Source: an uncultured Clostridium sp.
GTDB taxonomy: Bacteria; Bacillota; Clostridia; TANB77; CAG-508
Length of the DNA: 15,749 nucleotides
NCBI GenBank assembly: GCA_900553865.1
Contig: USFC01000033.1
Span: 1 to 15,749, forward strand
Direction of reading: 5' to 3'
Below are positions 7,880 through 13,916 of this stretch, piece after piece. The notes under the pieces were generated by a model, which saw nothing but the letters and a program-made list of their open reading frames with translations, made no database searches and was not told the origin of the DNA. The position numbers and the translations under genes are program-made. Numbering within the stretch: the stretch's first letter is position 1; each line of letters opens with the position of its first letter.

Positions 7880-8000
7880 AAAGGACATTTGGGGACGGGT
7901 CACTTTTGTCCTTTACATAAAGTTATAATATGTTTTTATTATATATTTATTTTTGTAATTATGTAAAGGACAAAAGTGACCCGTCCCCAAATGTCCTTTT
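7879..8000. repeat. REP-like element: perfect 42-bp inverted repeat with 38-nt loop
   Basis: Arms 7879-7920 and 7959-8000 are perfectly complementary. Each contains a unit reading GGACATTTGGGG, then ACGGGTCACTTTTGTCC, whose own ends GGACA/TGTCC can pair, so this looks like two head-to-head palindromic units. GC-rich motifs of this kind recur in many clostridial genomes and resemble REP sequences mobilised by Y1 (RAYT) transposases; that link is from general knowledge, and no transposase gene is in the window. It lies between the convergent ytxC and rhodanese genes, where it can terminate both transcripts, and it supplies the end of the rhodanese reading frame. Confidence 0.85.
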
Positions 8001-8353
8001 AGTTTATATTGTCTAGTCCACCGTGCTATCTGATATATGCTTGTATAGCCCATACTTTGTAAAATTTTTAATGCTTTTTTACTTCTACTTCCAGATTGAC
8101 ATACTAAAATTACTGTATTGTTTTTATCTTTTAGCATTTCTTCGCAATTTCTTTCCAAATCATAAAGAGGAATATTTATGCTTCTATTTAAATGTCCTTC
8201 TCTATATTCTTGTGGACTTCTTACATCCACTAAGGTTGCTCCTATGTCGTTTTTCATAATTGTTTTTACTTCTTCAATATCAATGCTAGTTTCTTCCCTA
8301 TTATTATGCAAATTAAACATTTTTCTCAAAGTTTCATATATTCTTATTTTCAT
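7913..8353 (-). CDS. Single-domain rhodanese (sulfurtransferase-like) with repeat-encoded C-terminus
   Basis: A 146-residue cytoplasmic protein. After a short N-terminal extension the rhodanese fold runs from about residue 23: LVDVRSPQEYREGHL (41-55), the active loop C85-Q-S-G-S-R90 with its persulfide-forming cysteine, and the closing helix KALKILQSMGYTSIYQIARW. A typical single-domain rhodanese ends a few residues after this W. Here residues 118-146 are translated through the right arm, loop and left arm of the REP-like repeat, which also gives the TAA stop. The catalytic domain itself looks complete, so the tail is probably tolerated. The family transfers sulfane sulfur to acceptors; the acceptor here is unknown. 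An AAAGGA ribosome binding site lies 12 nt before the ATG. Confidence 0.87.
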   Translation of the reverse strand: MKIRIYETLRKMFNLHNNREETSIDIEEVKTIMKNDIGATLVDVRSPQEYREGHLNRSINIPLYDLERNCEEMLKDKNNTVILVCQSGSRSKKALKILQSMGYTSIYQIARWTRQYKLKGHLGTGHFCPLHNYKNKYIIKTYYNFM

Positions 8354-8386
8354 TTTTACTCACATTCCTTTCTATTTAGTATGTAA

Positions 8387-8432
8387 AAAAAATAGACATC
8401 CTATTCTATTTTATGAATAATGTCTATTTTTT
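8387..8432 (-). terminator. Terminator after secF
   Basis: A 13-bp stem (8387-8399 with 8420-8432) has an inner TATTC/GAATA helix. The 3' side on the minus strand ends in a run of T. It is 9 nt past the secF stop and separates secF from the rhodanese gene. Confidence 0.8.
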
Positions 8433-8440
8433 GTTATTTA

Positions 8441-9103
8441 TTATTTTTTCTTTTCTTGCTTTTTAAATCTTTTTTCTAATTTTAATAACATTAATATTGT
8501 TGTAAATACATATATTATAACTCCTATTGGAAGTGTCCAGTAACCAACTTCTATTCTTGTAATTGCAAGTACTGACAAATATAATAATTCTATTCCTATT
8601 ATTGTTATAATCGCTTTTAATATTTCTTTAAAAATATTTACATCTTTACGCTCTTTGCTATTTATCACTATATATATTACTAAATAAATAACAACTATTA
8701 CAAATGAAATTATTGTTGGTGCAATATATGGTTTTATTAAATCTTCTGTTTTAATTTCTGGCACCTCTGTTATTACCATATCTTCTGTTGTTTTTTCTAA
8801 TTCATATTTTTCATTTATTTTGCTACTTAATTGCTCTAATTGTTCATCTGTTGCATCTTTTACAATAATTGATGCTATATCTTCATATAATTCTACTTTT
8901 TGTACTTTTACTTCTTCATTTCCAAAAACTTCTTTTGCAATTTTATATATGTCATTGTTATCAAATTCTTTTTCTAAGTATATATCTATACTTTTATGAT
9001 TTGAATACATCAAATTCAAATTTAGTCCTATAGTAGCTGTTAGAATAATTCCAACAATTATAATTATACAAAATAGCAATCCTATTAAATACTTTTTCTT
9101 CAT
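8441..9103 (-). CDS. secF: SecF-like protein, divergent and shortened
   Basis: This 220-residue membrane protein directly follows the SecD-like gene. It has TM1 at 5-24, then GLNLNLMYSNHKSIDIYLEKEF in place of the canonical GIDFTGG segment, an extracytoplasmic domain to about 125, and membrane segments at about 127-148, 161-182 and 188-207. Full SecF is near 300 residues with six membrane segments. Here the protein ends in a Lys-rich tail right after the fourth (EVGYWTLPIGVIIYV, then KLEKRFKKQEKKK), and the conserved SINDT/DRIRE motif of that segment is absent. No frameshift was seen and a terminator follows closely, so the short form looks native. SecDF normally helps pull secreted proteins out of the SecYEG channel using the proton gradient. 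Identity rests mainly on SecD adjacency and the domain layout. The ribosome binding site AAGGAAG lies 13 nt before the ATG. Confidence 0.7.
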   Translation of the reverse strand: MKKKYLIGLLFCIIIIVGIILTATIGLNLNLMYSNHKSIDIYLEKEFDNNDIYKIAKEVFGNEEVKVQKVELYEDIASIIVKDATDEQLEQLSSKINEKYELEKTTEDMVITEVPEIKTEDLIKPYIAPTIISFVIVVIYLVIYIVINSKERKDVNIFKEILKAIITIIGIELLYLSVLAITRIEVGYWTLPIGVIIYVFTTILMLLKLEKRFKKQEKKK

Positions 9104-9180
9104 AATTAATCACATTCTTCCTTTCTTCAAGTCACAAAAGCAACCAAAATTATAATTATTTTTTAAACTTTGCTTCTTTA

Positions 9181-10509
9181 CTAATCTCTTAACAATAAGT
9201 TTGTAATAGTTAAGTTGTATAATAGTGTTATAGCTATTCCCCAGAATAGTACTGTTCCAACTGCAATGTTTGTAAATGTAAATGCACTTGAAATAATTAA
9301 TGCGGGTATAAATGCTAATGCATATTTCTTCATACTATCACTTAACTTTTCTTCTTTTAGAATACTTAGTACAATCATATAATTTATTAATGTGCTAAAT
9401 AATATTTCTATAATTCCTGCTATAGATACCTCTACATTTGCGTATCTAATAACAACTAATAGCAATGATATATATCCTATTATAGAAATTCCTGCTAAAA
9501 TTCCTTTTGACTTATATTTTATAATTATATACACAATACCTATTGTAAGAATAATTATTGAAACAACTATTACTATAGCTATATTTTGGTTTGTTACTTC
9601 TGAAAGTACATATTTATTTTGGTTTACTTCATATACAATTGGCATTTTGCCAGAATCTAAAACAGCTGCTAAGCTACTTGCTTCTTTTGCATATTCTTGT
9701 AATTCTTCAGCAGTGCTATTTGTAGAAGAACCTACAGATAATTGTAATAACCCATTATTTATTTCTTCACTAAAATATGTTGAAGCCAATATTGTATCAT
9801 CTATTTTTACAGATATTTGTTTTGTTACAGTTTCTTCTTTTGCTTCTTCGCCTTCTCCTACTGTTTGTGTAGATTGTACATATGTATTTGTTATGTTTTT
9901 AAATTTTTCTGTTCCTGCTTTATTAAATTGAATATTTAAAACAATTGCTGTTGTTCCTGAAGATGTTGTTCCATATCTACTTTGAACAGATTTTAAATCT
10001 TCGTTTGTCATTAACACTTCATTTGTATCTTTGTCTACAATTTCAAATTTTCCTTGTAAAGAAACTTGTCCAACTACATTATCTGTATCATCATTTTCTG
10101 GTAACTCTATAATTATGTTTCCGTTTTCTTCATTTTGTCTAATAACATAATTTGTAACTTGCATTTTTTCTAGTCTTTTTTCTAATACTTTTTTAGATTC
10201 TTCAAAATTTTCCTTTGTTAAAACTTCATCACTATTTACTTTTATTTCTTCTGTTCTAGCTACTTCAGTTGTTGAATCATCTGTAATTAAATTTCCACTT
10301 TCATCATATTTTTTTGTTTCTTTAACTTCATCATTTACTTTAAGTTCTATTCTTCTATGTCCTTTTAAATTGTTTGACAAAATATATTCTGGCAATACAT
10401 TTTCCATTTGATTTTTATTTTGTACATATATTCCAATAAAAGACACCATTGATAATAATATAATTAGTAATATTATAATTGTTATTTTAAAACCTTTAAA
10501 ATTTTTCAT
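9181..10509 (-). CDS. secD: SecD-like protein, divergent
   Basis: A 442-residue membrane protein: TM1 at 8-28, then NNLKGHRRIELKV (46-58), the equivalent of the SecD GLDLKGG segment. A P1-type extracytoplasmic domain carries VLEKRLEKMQVTNYVIRQ (108-125), IIIELPE and LQGKFEIVDKDTNEVL, and five more hydrophobic segments lie between about 309 and 438. Overall order and length fit SecD. The fourth-segment signature GMAVDANV...ERIREE is replaced by EILFSTLINYMIVLSILKEE (368-387), so the aspartate needed for proton-driven function is not there. It is 77 nt upstream of the SecF-like gene and downstream of the HD hydrolase gene. A strong AGGAG lies 36 nt before the ATG, with a perfect inverted repeat between them. 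A shorter start was not chosen because TM1 would be lost. Confidence 0.8.
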   Translation of the reverse strand: MKNFKGFKITIIILLIILLSMVSFIGIYVQNKNQMENVLPEYILSNNLKGHRRIELKVNDEVKETKKYDESGNLITDDSTTEVARTEEIKVNSDEVLTKENFEESKKVLEKRLEKMQVTNYVIRQNEENGNIIIELPENDDTDNVVGQVSLQGKFEIVDKDTNEVLMTNEDLKSVQSRYGTTSSGTTAIVLNIQFNKAGTEKFKNITNTYVQSTQTVGEGEEAKEETVTKQISVKIDDTILASTYFSEEINNGLLQLSVGSSTNSTAEELQEYAKEASSLAAVLDSGKMPIVYEVNQNKYVLSEVTNQNIAIVIVVSIIILTIGIVYIIIKYKSKGILAGISIIGYISLLLVVIRYANVEVSIAGIIEILFSTLINYMIVLSILKEEKLSDSMKKYALAFIPALIISSAFTFTNIAVGTVLFWGIAITLLYNLTITNLLLRD

Positions 10510-10520
10510 TTTCCCATTGC

Positions 10521-10550
10521 ATGATTTATTTTAATAAATCATACACTCCT
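10521..10550 (-). promoter_or_regulatory. Shine-Dalgarno and hairpin before secD
   Basis: AGGAG (10546-10550, minus strand) is followed by a perfect 10-bp inverted repeat (10521-10530 with 10533-10542), then 11 nt to the ATG at 10509. Folding of the hairpin would bring the ribosome binding site to about 14 nt from the start. A three-codon frame (ATG ATT TAT TAA) overlaps the hairpin. Confidence 0.55.
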
Positions 10551-10579
10551 TTCTTCTTTTATTTTTGTAAATTTTTTTA

Positions 10580-11236
10580 CTATAATAATTTAGTATCATT
10601 TATAATAAGCTCAAACCATATATTTAAATACTTAGCTGCATATTTGCTCATCATTGTTCTATCCATAAATATTTCAAAATAATCTAAAACTGGGCAAATA
10701 TTTGTATCTATTGTTAAATCTAAGGTTACTTTTCTTTTTTCTTTATCTATTATAAAATCTGCATTTGTAACTGCATAATTTACTTTATCATGTTTATCAA
10801 ATGTAGACATATTTGTGTTTACTACTCTATCTCTATGCACATCAGACTTGTCCGCAAGTATTAATGCTGCAGATATATCACTTACTGCTGTTCCTGTTTG
10901 TTCATCATGATTTCCTATTGCCATCATTATTTCTGTTCTATCTTTAACATTCATTCCCATTTCTTTTAAAATCTGATAAGCAAGTATTGCTCCAGAATGT
11001 GCATGGTCTACCCTATTTACACAATTTCCTATATCATGCATATACCCTGCTATTTTTGCAAGCTCTATTCTTTCTTGAGGATAATCTAAGGTTTCTAATA
11101 TTTTAGCTGCTCTATTTGAAACTATAGAAATATGCCTCATTGAATGTTCTGTATAACCTAAAGCATTTAATTGCCTTTGTGAACTTAATATAAGTTCCTC
11201 TATTTCTTTATTATCTTTTATATCTTCTAAAGTCAT
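10580..11236 (-). CDS. HD-domain phosphohydrolase
   Basis: A 218-residue cytoplasmic protein. The HD-superfamily metal and phosphate ligands are visible: TEHSMRHIS (H31, H35), the HD pair H67-D68 in GYMHDIGNCVNRVDHAH, GNHDEQTG (H110, D111), and the last aspartate D129 in ILADKSDVHRDRV. The full ligand set suggests an active metal-dependent phosphohydrolase, acting perhaps on a nucleotide, but the substrate is unknown. It lies just upstream of secD/secF in the same direction, a neighbourhood I recall from other Clostridia. A candidate promoter (11326-11354) precedes it. Its ribosome binding site AAAGGAAG is separated from the ATG by a hairpin, as in secD. Confidence 0.85.
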   Translation of the reverse strand: MTLEDIKDNKEIEELILSSQRQLNALGYTEHSMRHISIVSNRAAKILETLDYPQERIELAKIAGYMHDIGNCVNRVDHAHSGAILAYQILKEMGMNVKDRTEIMMAIGNHDEQTGTAVSDISAALILADKSDVHRDRVVNTNMSTFDKHDKVNYAVTNADFIIDKEKRKVTLDLTIDTNICPVLDYFEIFMDRTMMSKYAAKYLNIWFELIINDTKLL

Positions 11237-11247
11237 TTTTTGTTTTT

Positions 11248-11279
11248 CAATTTAATCTTAAATTAAATTGCTTCCTTTC
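11248..11279 (-). promoter_or_regulatory. Shine-Dalgarno and hairpin before the HD hydrolase gene
   Basis: GAAAGGAAG (11271-11279, minus strand) directly abuts a 9-bp inverted repeat CAATTTAAT/ATTAAATTG (11248-11256 with 11262-11270, 5-nt loop). Exactly 11 nt, mostly A, then lead to the ATG at 11236. No better ribosome binding site lies nearer the start. Confidence 0.55.
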
Positions 11280-11325
11280 TACATTTTTTATATAATGTTT
11301 TTTATATTATTAACATTACTAGCTA

Positions 11326-11354
11326 ATTTTATATTAAAATAATAAAAAATTCAA
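11326..11354 (-). promoter_or_regulatory. Candidate promoter of the HD-secD-secF operon
   Basis: On the minus strand TTGAAT (11349-11354) and TAAAAT (11326-11331) are 17 nt apart. The -35 box lies inside the 3' arm of the terminator of the preceding gene, so terminator and promoter overlap. Confidence 0.45.
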
Positions 11355-11380
11355 CCATTTTTTGTAAATTGATTGAATTT
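11347..11380 (-). terminator. Probable terminator after the TIGR04086 gene
   Basis: An 8-bp stem AAATTCAA/TTGAATTT (11347-11354 with 11373-11380) is followed on the minus strand by TTTTTTA. The stem is AT-rich and the loop long (18 nt), so it is weaker than the other terminators here. Confidence 0.5.
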
Positions 11381-11391
11381 ATAAGCTATTA

Positions 11392-11781
11392 TTAATTTAA
11401 ATTTACTCCTATTATTCCTCCTACCATTCCTGCTACTACACTTGCCACCAACATTATTATACTTATAATGTTTAAATTAAAGCCAGAACCAGTAATACTA
11501 GAAATAATATATAAAGAAAATATATAAATAAAGCCTACTATTGCCCCATTTAGCAATCCATTTTTCTTTATTTTCAATGTACTTAAACTACTACCAATTA
11601 AAATGCTAATTGCTGTAACAATTATAATAACAGGCTTAATTACTGATTCTGCTATATTTGTATATGTTAGTAACACAGCAAAAATAAACAATAATAATAA
11701 AGTAATTCCTAAAGCTACTCCACTACCTTTTATAATTCTTATTAAATTTTCCTTTGCTTCTTTTTTATCTAAATTATCCAT
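11392..11781 (-). CDS. TIGR04086-family membrane protein
   Basis: A 129-residue protein with a charged N-terminus (MDNLDKKEAKENLIRIIKGSG) and four hydrophobic segments, at about 22-41, 48-66, 75-96 and 104-126. The last two are rich in glycine (GGIIGV at the end). Size, topology and the KGSGVALGITLLLL opening fit the TIGR04086 / DUF3792 family of clostridial membrane proteins, often encoded near yajC and secDF; function is unknown. The HD-secD-secF genes lie just downstream, which agrees with that context. An AGAGGAA ribosome binding site precedes the ATG. The small protein gene is 109 nt upstream and could share a transcript with it. Confidence 0.75.
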   Translation of the reverse strand: MDNLDKKEAKENLIRIIKGSGVALGITLLLLFIFAVLLTYTNIAESVIKPVIIIVTAISILIGSSLSTLKIKKNGLLNGAIVGFIYIFSLYIISSITGSGFNLNIISIIMLVASVVAGMVGGIIGVNLN

Positions 11782-11890
11782 ATTCGTTCCTCTTTCTTTT
11801 TTGTATATCTTATTCTTACATATACTTTTTTAGAACAAATAGTTTTTTATTAGACAAGTATATTTCTTATAATACTTTGCATTTATATTG

Positions 11891-12184
11891 CTATCCAACT
11901 TTCTTTCCTTGCAATTTAAATTCCCCCATATTTGTTTTGGCATATATATTTAATATATTTCCAGTCAATTGACCCATTATTTCATATTCTATGCTTAGCG
12001 CATTATTCTTTATATTTCCTTTAAAATAGCATTGATTTCCTTTTACTTTTCCTCCATTTAAACTGTTTTTCATTCCCATTATTTCTAATACACCTTCTAT
12101 ATTTTCTCCATTAGTTTTTAACATTACCTTTCCATTCATAGCCCCCATTGGTGTATTTAATTTTATATCATAAATTCCATCCAT
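11891..12184 (-). CDS. Small beta-rich protein of unknown function
   Basis: A 97-residue protein without signal peptide or membrane segment. It is built of short alternating strands separated by Gly/Asn turns (GIYDIKLNTPMG, then GKVMLKTNGENIEGVLEIMG). The TPMG turn near the start is echoed by TNMGEFKLQGKKV at the end, so the chain looks like a small closed beta-barrel of lipocalin or avidin type. I recall similar uncharacterised proteins in Clostridia but no name. The ATG at 12184 directly follows AGGAGGTAATGTT, whose ribosome binding site is fully paired in a 13-bp hairpin. The metallopeptidase gene ends 55 nt upstream, so the two are probably co-transcribed. Stop codon is TAG. Confidence 0.75.
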   Translation of the reverse strand: MDGIYDIKLNTPMGAMNGKVMLKTNGENIEGVLEIMGMKNSLNGGKVKGNQCYFKGNIKNNALSIEYEIMGQLTGNILNIYAKTNMGEFKLQGKKVG

Positions 12185-12228
12185 AACATTACCTCCTTAT
12201 TCATTATATTCATTTAGAAGGTAATGTT
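12185..12228 (-). promoter_or_regulatory. Hairpin sequestering the ribosome binding site of the small beta-rich gene
   Basis: On the minus-strand transcript AACAUUACCUUCU (12228-12216) pairs over all 13 positions, one of them G-U, with AGGAGGUAAUGUU (12197-12185). The second arm holds the whole Shine-Dalgarno sequence and ends right at the ATG. There is no U-run, so it is not a terminator. Confidence 0.7.
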
Positions 12229-12239
12229 GAATAAAATTT

Positions 12240-12947
12240 TTAATAAACTATTCCATTTAATTCTTTTGCTTTTTCTTCATAGTTAGGCATATATGTTTTT
12301 ATCATATTATAAAAAGATTTTGTATGATTTTTATATTTTAAATGACAAAATTCATGTAATACAATATAGTCTATAATATCTTTTGAATACCTTGCAATAT
12401 TAGGACTAATTGTTATTTTGTTATCCTTACACATAGCAATAGTTTCAGTAATGCTATTTATATTTTCTATTTCATAATCCTCTGGTGCTATTTCTAGCAT
12501 TATTCTTGTTTTTTCCATAGCTCTTTCTATTTCTTTTTCTGCTATTTTCTTGTACATTTTTTCCATTAAAATATTTACTAAATCTGCATTTTCTATGTTT
12601 TTAAATTTAACTGGCAAAGTAACTTGTATTTTATTACTAACAAATTCCAAGCTTGGTACAGCTATTTTTTTGTAGTTTACTGCTAAATCATAATTTTTTC
12701 CCAATACTTTTACAGTTTTTATTTTTGTATAATTGCTTTTTTCTTCACATGATATTTCATATTCATTTATTTTATTTAAAATCCATTGTTTCTTTTCTTC
12801 TACTACTTTTTGAATTTGACTACTTGTAGTGTACCAAGGAGCATTTATAACAACTTCTCCATTTTGCACTGATATGTACATATTGCTTGTTGCAGCCTTA
12901 TTTACTGTATATGTTATTACATTATTTTTATTTGAAAATATACTCAT
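12240..12947 (-). CDS. YgjP-like (DUF45 / WSS1-type) zinc metallopeptidase
   Basis: A 235-residue cytoplasmic protein from the ATG at 12947. The frame could start at a GTG at 12956, but that codon overlaps the AAGGAG ribosome binding site, which is ideally placed (8 nt) for the ATG. Counting from the GTG, the N-terminal half has the family's beta-rich domain with VVEEKKQWILNKI (51-63). The C-terminal minigluzincin part has IIDYIVLHEFCHLKYKNHTKSF with ligands H201, H205 and H211 and catalytic E202. The RWGSC stretch usual in this family is degenerate here (NSITETIAMCKDNKITISPN). YgjP relatives resemble the yeast Wss1 DNA-protein crosslink protease, but bacterial substrates are unproven. It is the first gene of a probable three-gene transcript from the promoter at 13009-13037. 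Confidence 0.87.
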   Translation of the reverse strand: MSIFSNKNNVITYTVNKAATSNMYISVQNGEVVINAPWYTTSSQIQKVVEEKKQWILNKINEYEISCEEKSNYTKIKTVKVLGKNYDLAVNYKKIAVPSLEFVSNKIQVTLPVKFKNIENADLVNILMEKMYKKIAEKEIERAMEKTRIMLEIAPEDYEIENINSITETIAMCKDNKITISPNIARYSKDIIDYIVLHEFCHLKYKNHTKSFYNMIKTYMPNYEEKAKELNGIVY

Positions 12948-12980
12948 GTTAACCACTCCTTAATAAAATTCTGTTTTTTG

Positions 12981-12994
12981 CAAATTCTTGTTCG
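12981..12994 (-). promoter_or_regulatory. 14-bp operator-like repeat, downstream copy
   Basis: On the minus strand it reads CGAACAAGAATTTG. It differs by one base from the copy at 13058-13071 and lies just after the predicted transcription start of the YgjP-like gene, a usual operator position. Confidence 0.45.
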
Positions 12995-13008
12995 CTTTTG
13001 TTGAACAT

Positions 13009-13037
13009 ATTTTATATTCTTTTTTTCAATTTGTCAA
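13009..13037 (-). promoter_or_regulatory. Strong sigma-A type promoter of the YgjP-like operon
   Basis: On the minus strand a perfect TTGACA (13032-13037) and TAAAAT (13009-13014) are separated by 17 nt. The start codon is about 60 nt downstream. Confidence 0.8.
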
Positions 13038-13057
13038 TAGTTTTTTCGAAGTTTTTT

Positions 13058-13071
13058 CAAATTTTTGTTCG
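13058..13071 (-). promoter_or_regulatory. 14-bp operator-like repeat, upstream copy
   Basis: On the minus strand it reads CGAACAAAAATTTG, the near-identical partner of 12981-12994, placed just upstream of the -35 box. Both are followed on the minus strand by a run of A and then C (AAAAAAC). Confidence 0.45.
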
Positions 13072-13080
13072 TATATTTTT

Positions 13081-13122
13081 AAAACGCTGTAAGCAGCTAA
13101 ATATAGCCACTTACAGCGTTTT
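13081..13122 (-). terminator. Terminator after the HAD hydrolase gene
   Basis: A perfect 13-bp stem (13081-13093 with 13110-13122) ends in TTTT on the minus strand. It is capped by an inner GCTA/TAGC helix and begins 2 nt past the HAD stop codon. Confidence 0.85.
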
Positions 13123-13124
13123 AA

Positions 13125-13793
13125 TCATTCTATTATTTCGTACAACTCTTTCATTGACCTTATTTCATATGTTGGTACAAATTTTGTATTGTTTTTACTT
13201 CCATTTCTGTTATACCATATGGACTTTATTCCTGCTACATTTGCAAATGCTATGTCGCTTTCCAAAGAATCTCCAATCATTATATAACTGTCTTCTTTAC
13301 CTTCTTTTATAACTCTTTCTTTTGCTCTTGGATTTTTCTTTATATAAAATTCATCACATGTGTGTATTTCTTCAAAATACTGCAAAATATCATATTTCTT
13401 TAACAATTTTAGCTGCGTTTTTGCAATCCAATCAGTTAAAACAATATTTTTATACCCTTCACCATAAAAGTATTTTAGTGTTTCAATTGCTTCATTATTC
13501 AAAAAACTAGTTTCAACTTCTGCCATTTCTTTTAAAAATTTTCCTGCACTAATGTTATATGCCTCTAAAATTGGCATATTCCTTTCTACAAATTTCTCAA
13601 TTCTGCCAGTTGTTACTAGCCTTTCTTCAAAAAAGTCATTGAAATTCTTAATCCATTGGAAAAACTGTACTTTTAGGGTTGCAACATCTTCTATTCCAAG
13701 ATGTTTAGAAATTAACTCAACTTCATCCTTCCGATGAATCCAAATAGTGTTGTCGCAGTCCCATATTAATGTTTCTACTTTTACTTTTTGCAT
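13125..13793 (-). CDS. HAD-superfamily hydrolase (phosphatase-like)
   Basis: A 222-residue cytoplasmic protein with all four HAD motifs. Motif I is D12-C-D14-N-T in LIWDCDNTIW, motif II T120 in NIVLTDW, motif III lysine in YIKKNPRAKE (K152/K153), and motif IV GDSLESD (G174-D180). A helical cap lies between motifs I and II (about 20-105), as in phosphoglycolate-phosphatase-like C1-cap members. The pattern shows a metal-dependent phosphatase using an aspartyl-phosphate intermediate; the substrate cannot be inferred. GGAGGT lies 6 nt before the ATG. It has its own promoter (13849-13877) and terminator, so it is probably monocistronic, with possible read-through from the membrane-protein gene upstream. 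Confidence 0.88.
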   Translation of the reverse strand: MQKVKVETLIWDCDNTIWIHRKDEVELISKHLGIEDVATLKVQFFQWIKNFNDFFEERLVTTGRIEKFVERNMPILEAYNISAGKFLKEMAEVETSFLNNEAIETLKYFYGEGYKNIVLTDWIAKTQLKLLKKYDILQYFEEIHTCDEFYIKKNPRAKERVIKEGKEDSYIMIGDSLESDIAFANVAGIKSIWYNRNGSKNNTKFVPTYEIRSMKELYEIIE

Positions 13794-13848
13794 ACTATTA
13801 CCTCCATTAATTGATAATATTTTTTACTATATGTTAACCTACTTGTAT

Positions 13849-13877
13849 ATTTTACTATATTTTAGCTATTCTTTCAA
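13849..13877 (-). promoter_or_regulatory. Promoter of the HAD hydrolase gene
   Basis: On the minus strand TTGAAA (13872-13877) and TAAAAT (13849-13854) have a 17-nt spacer, about 55 nt before the start codon. Confidence 0.6.
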
Positions 13878-13916
13878 GTTTTTTATAAGCTTTGGAACAA
13901 AAAATGCACAATTCAA

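Noticed and set aside
9392..9931. A 179-codon + strand frame inside secD
   Set aside because: It is a low-complexity antisense frame to a clearly recognisable SecD-like protein, without a ribosome binding site.
11237..11391. A gene for the SCIFF ribosomal peptide (scfA), sometimes found near TIGR04086 and secDF genes in Clostridia
   Set aside because: No Cys-rich short frame with a ribosome binding site lies in this gap or in the other gaps around TIGR04086.
12948..12956. GTG at 12956 as start of the YgjP-like gene
   Set aside because: It overlaps the Shine-Dalgarno sequence itself, whereas the ATG at 12947 sits 8 nt from it.
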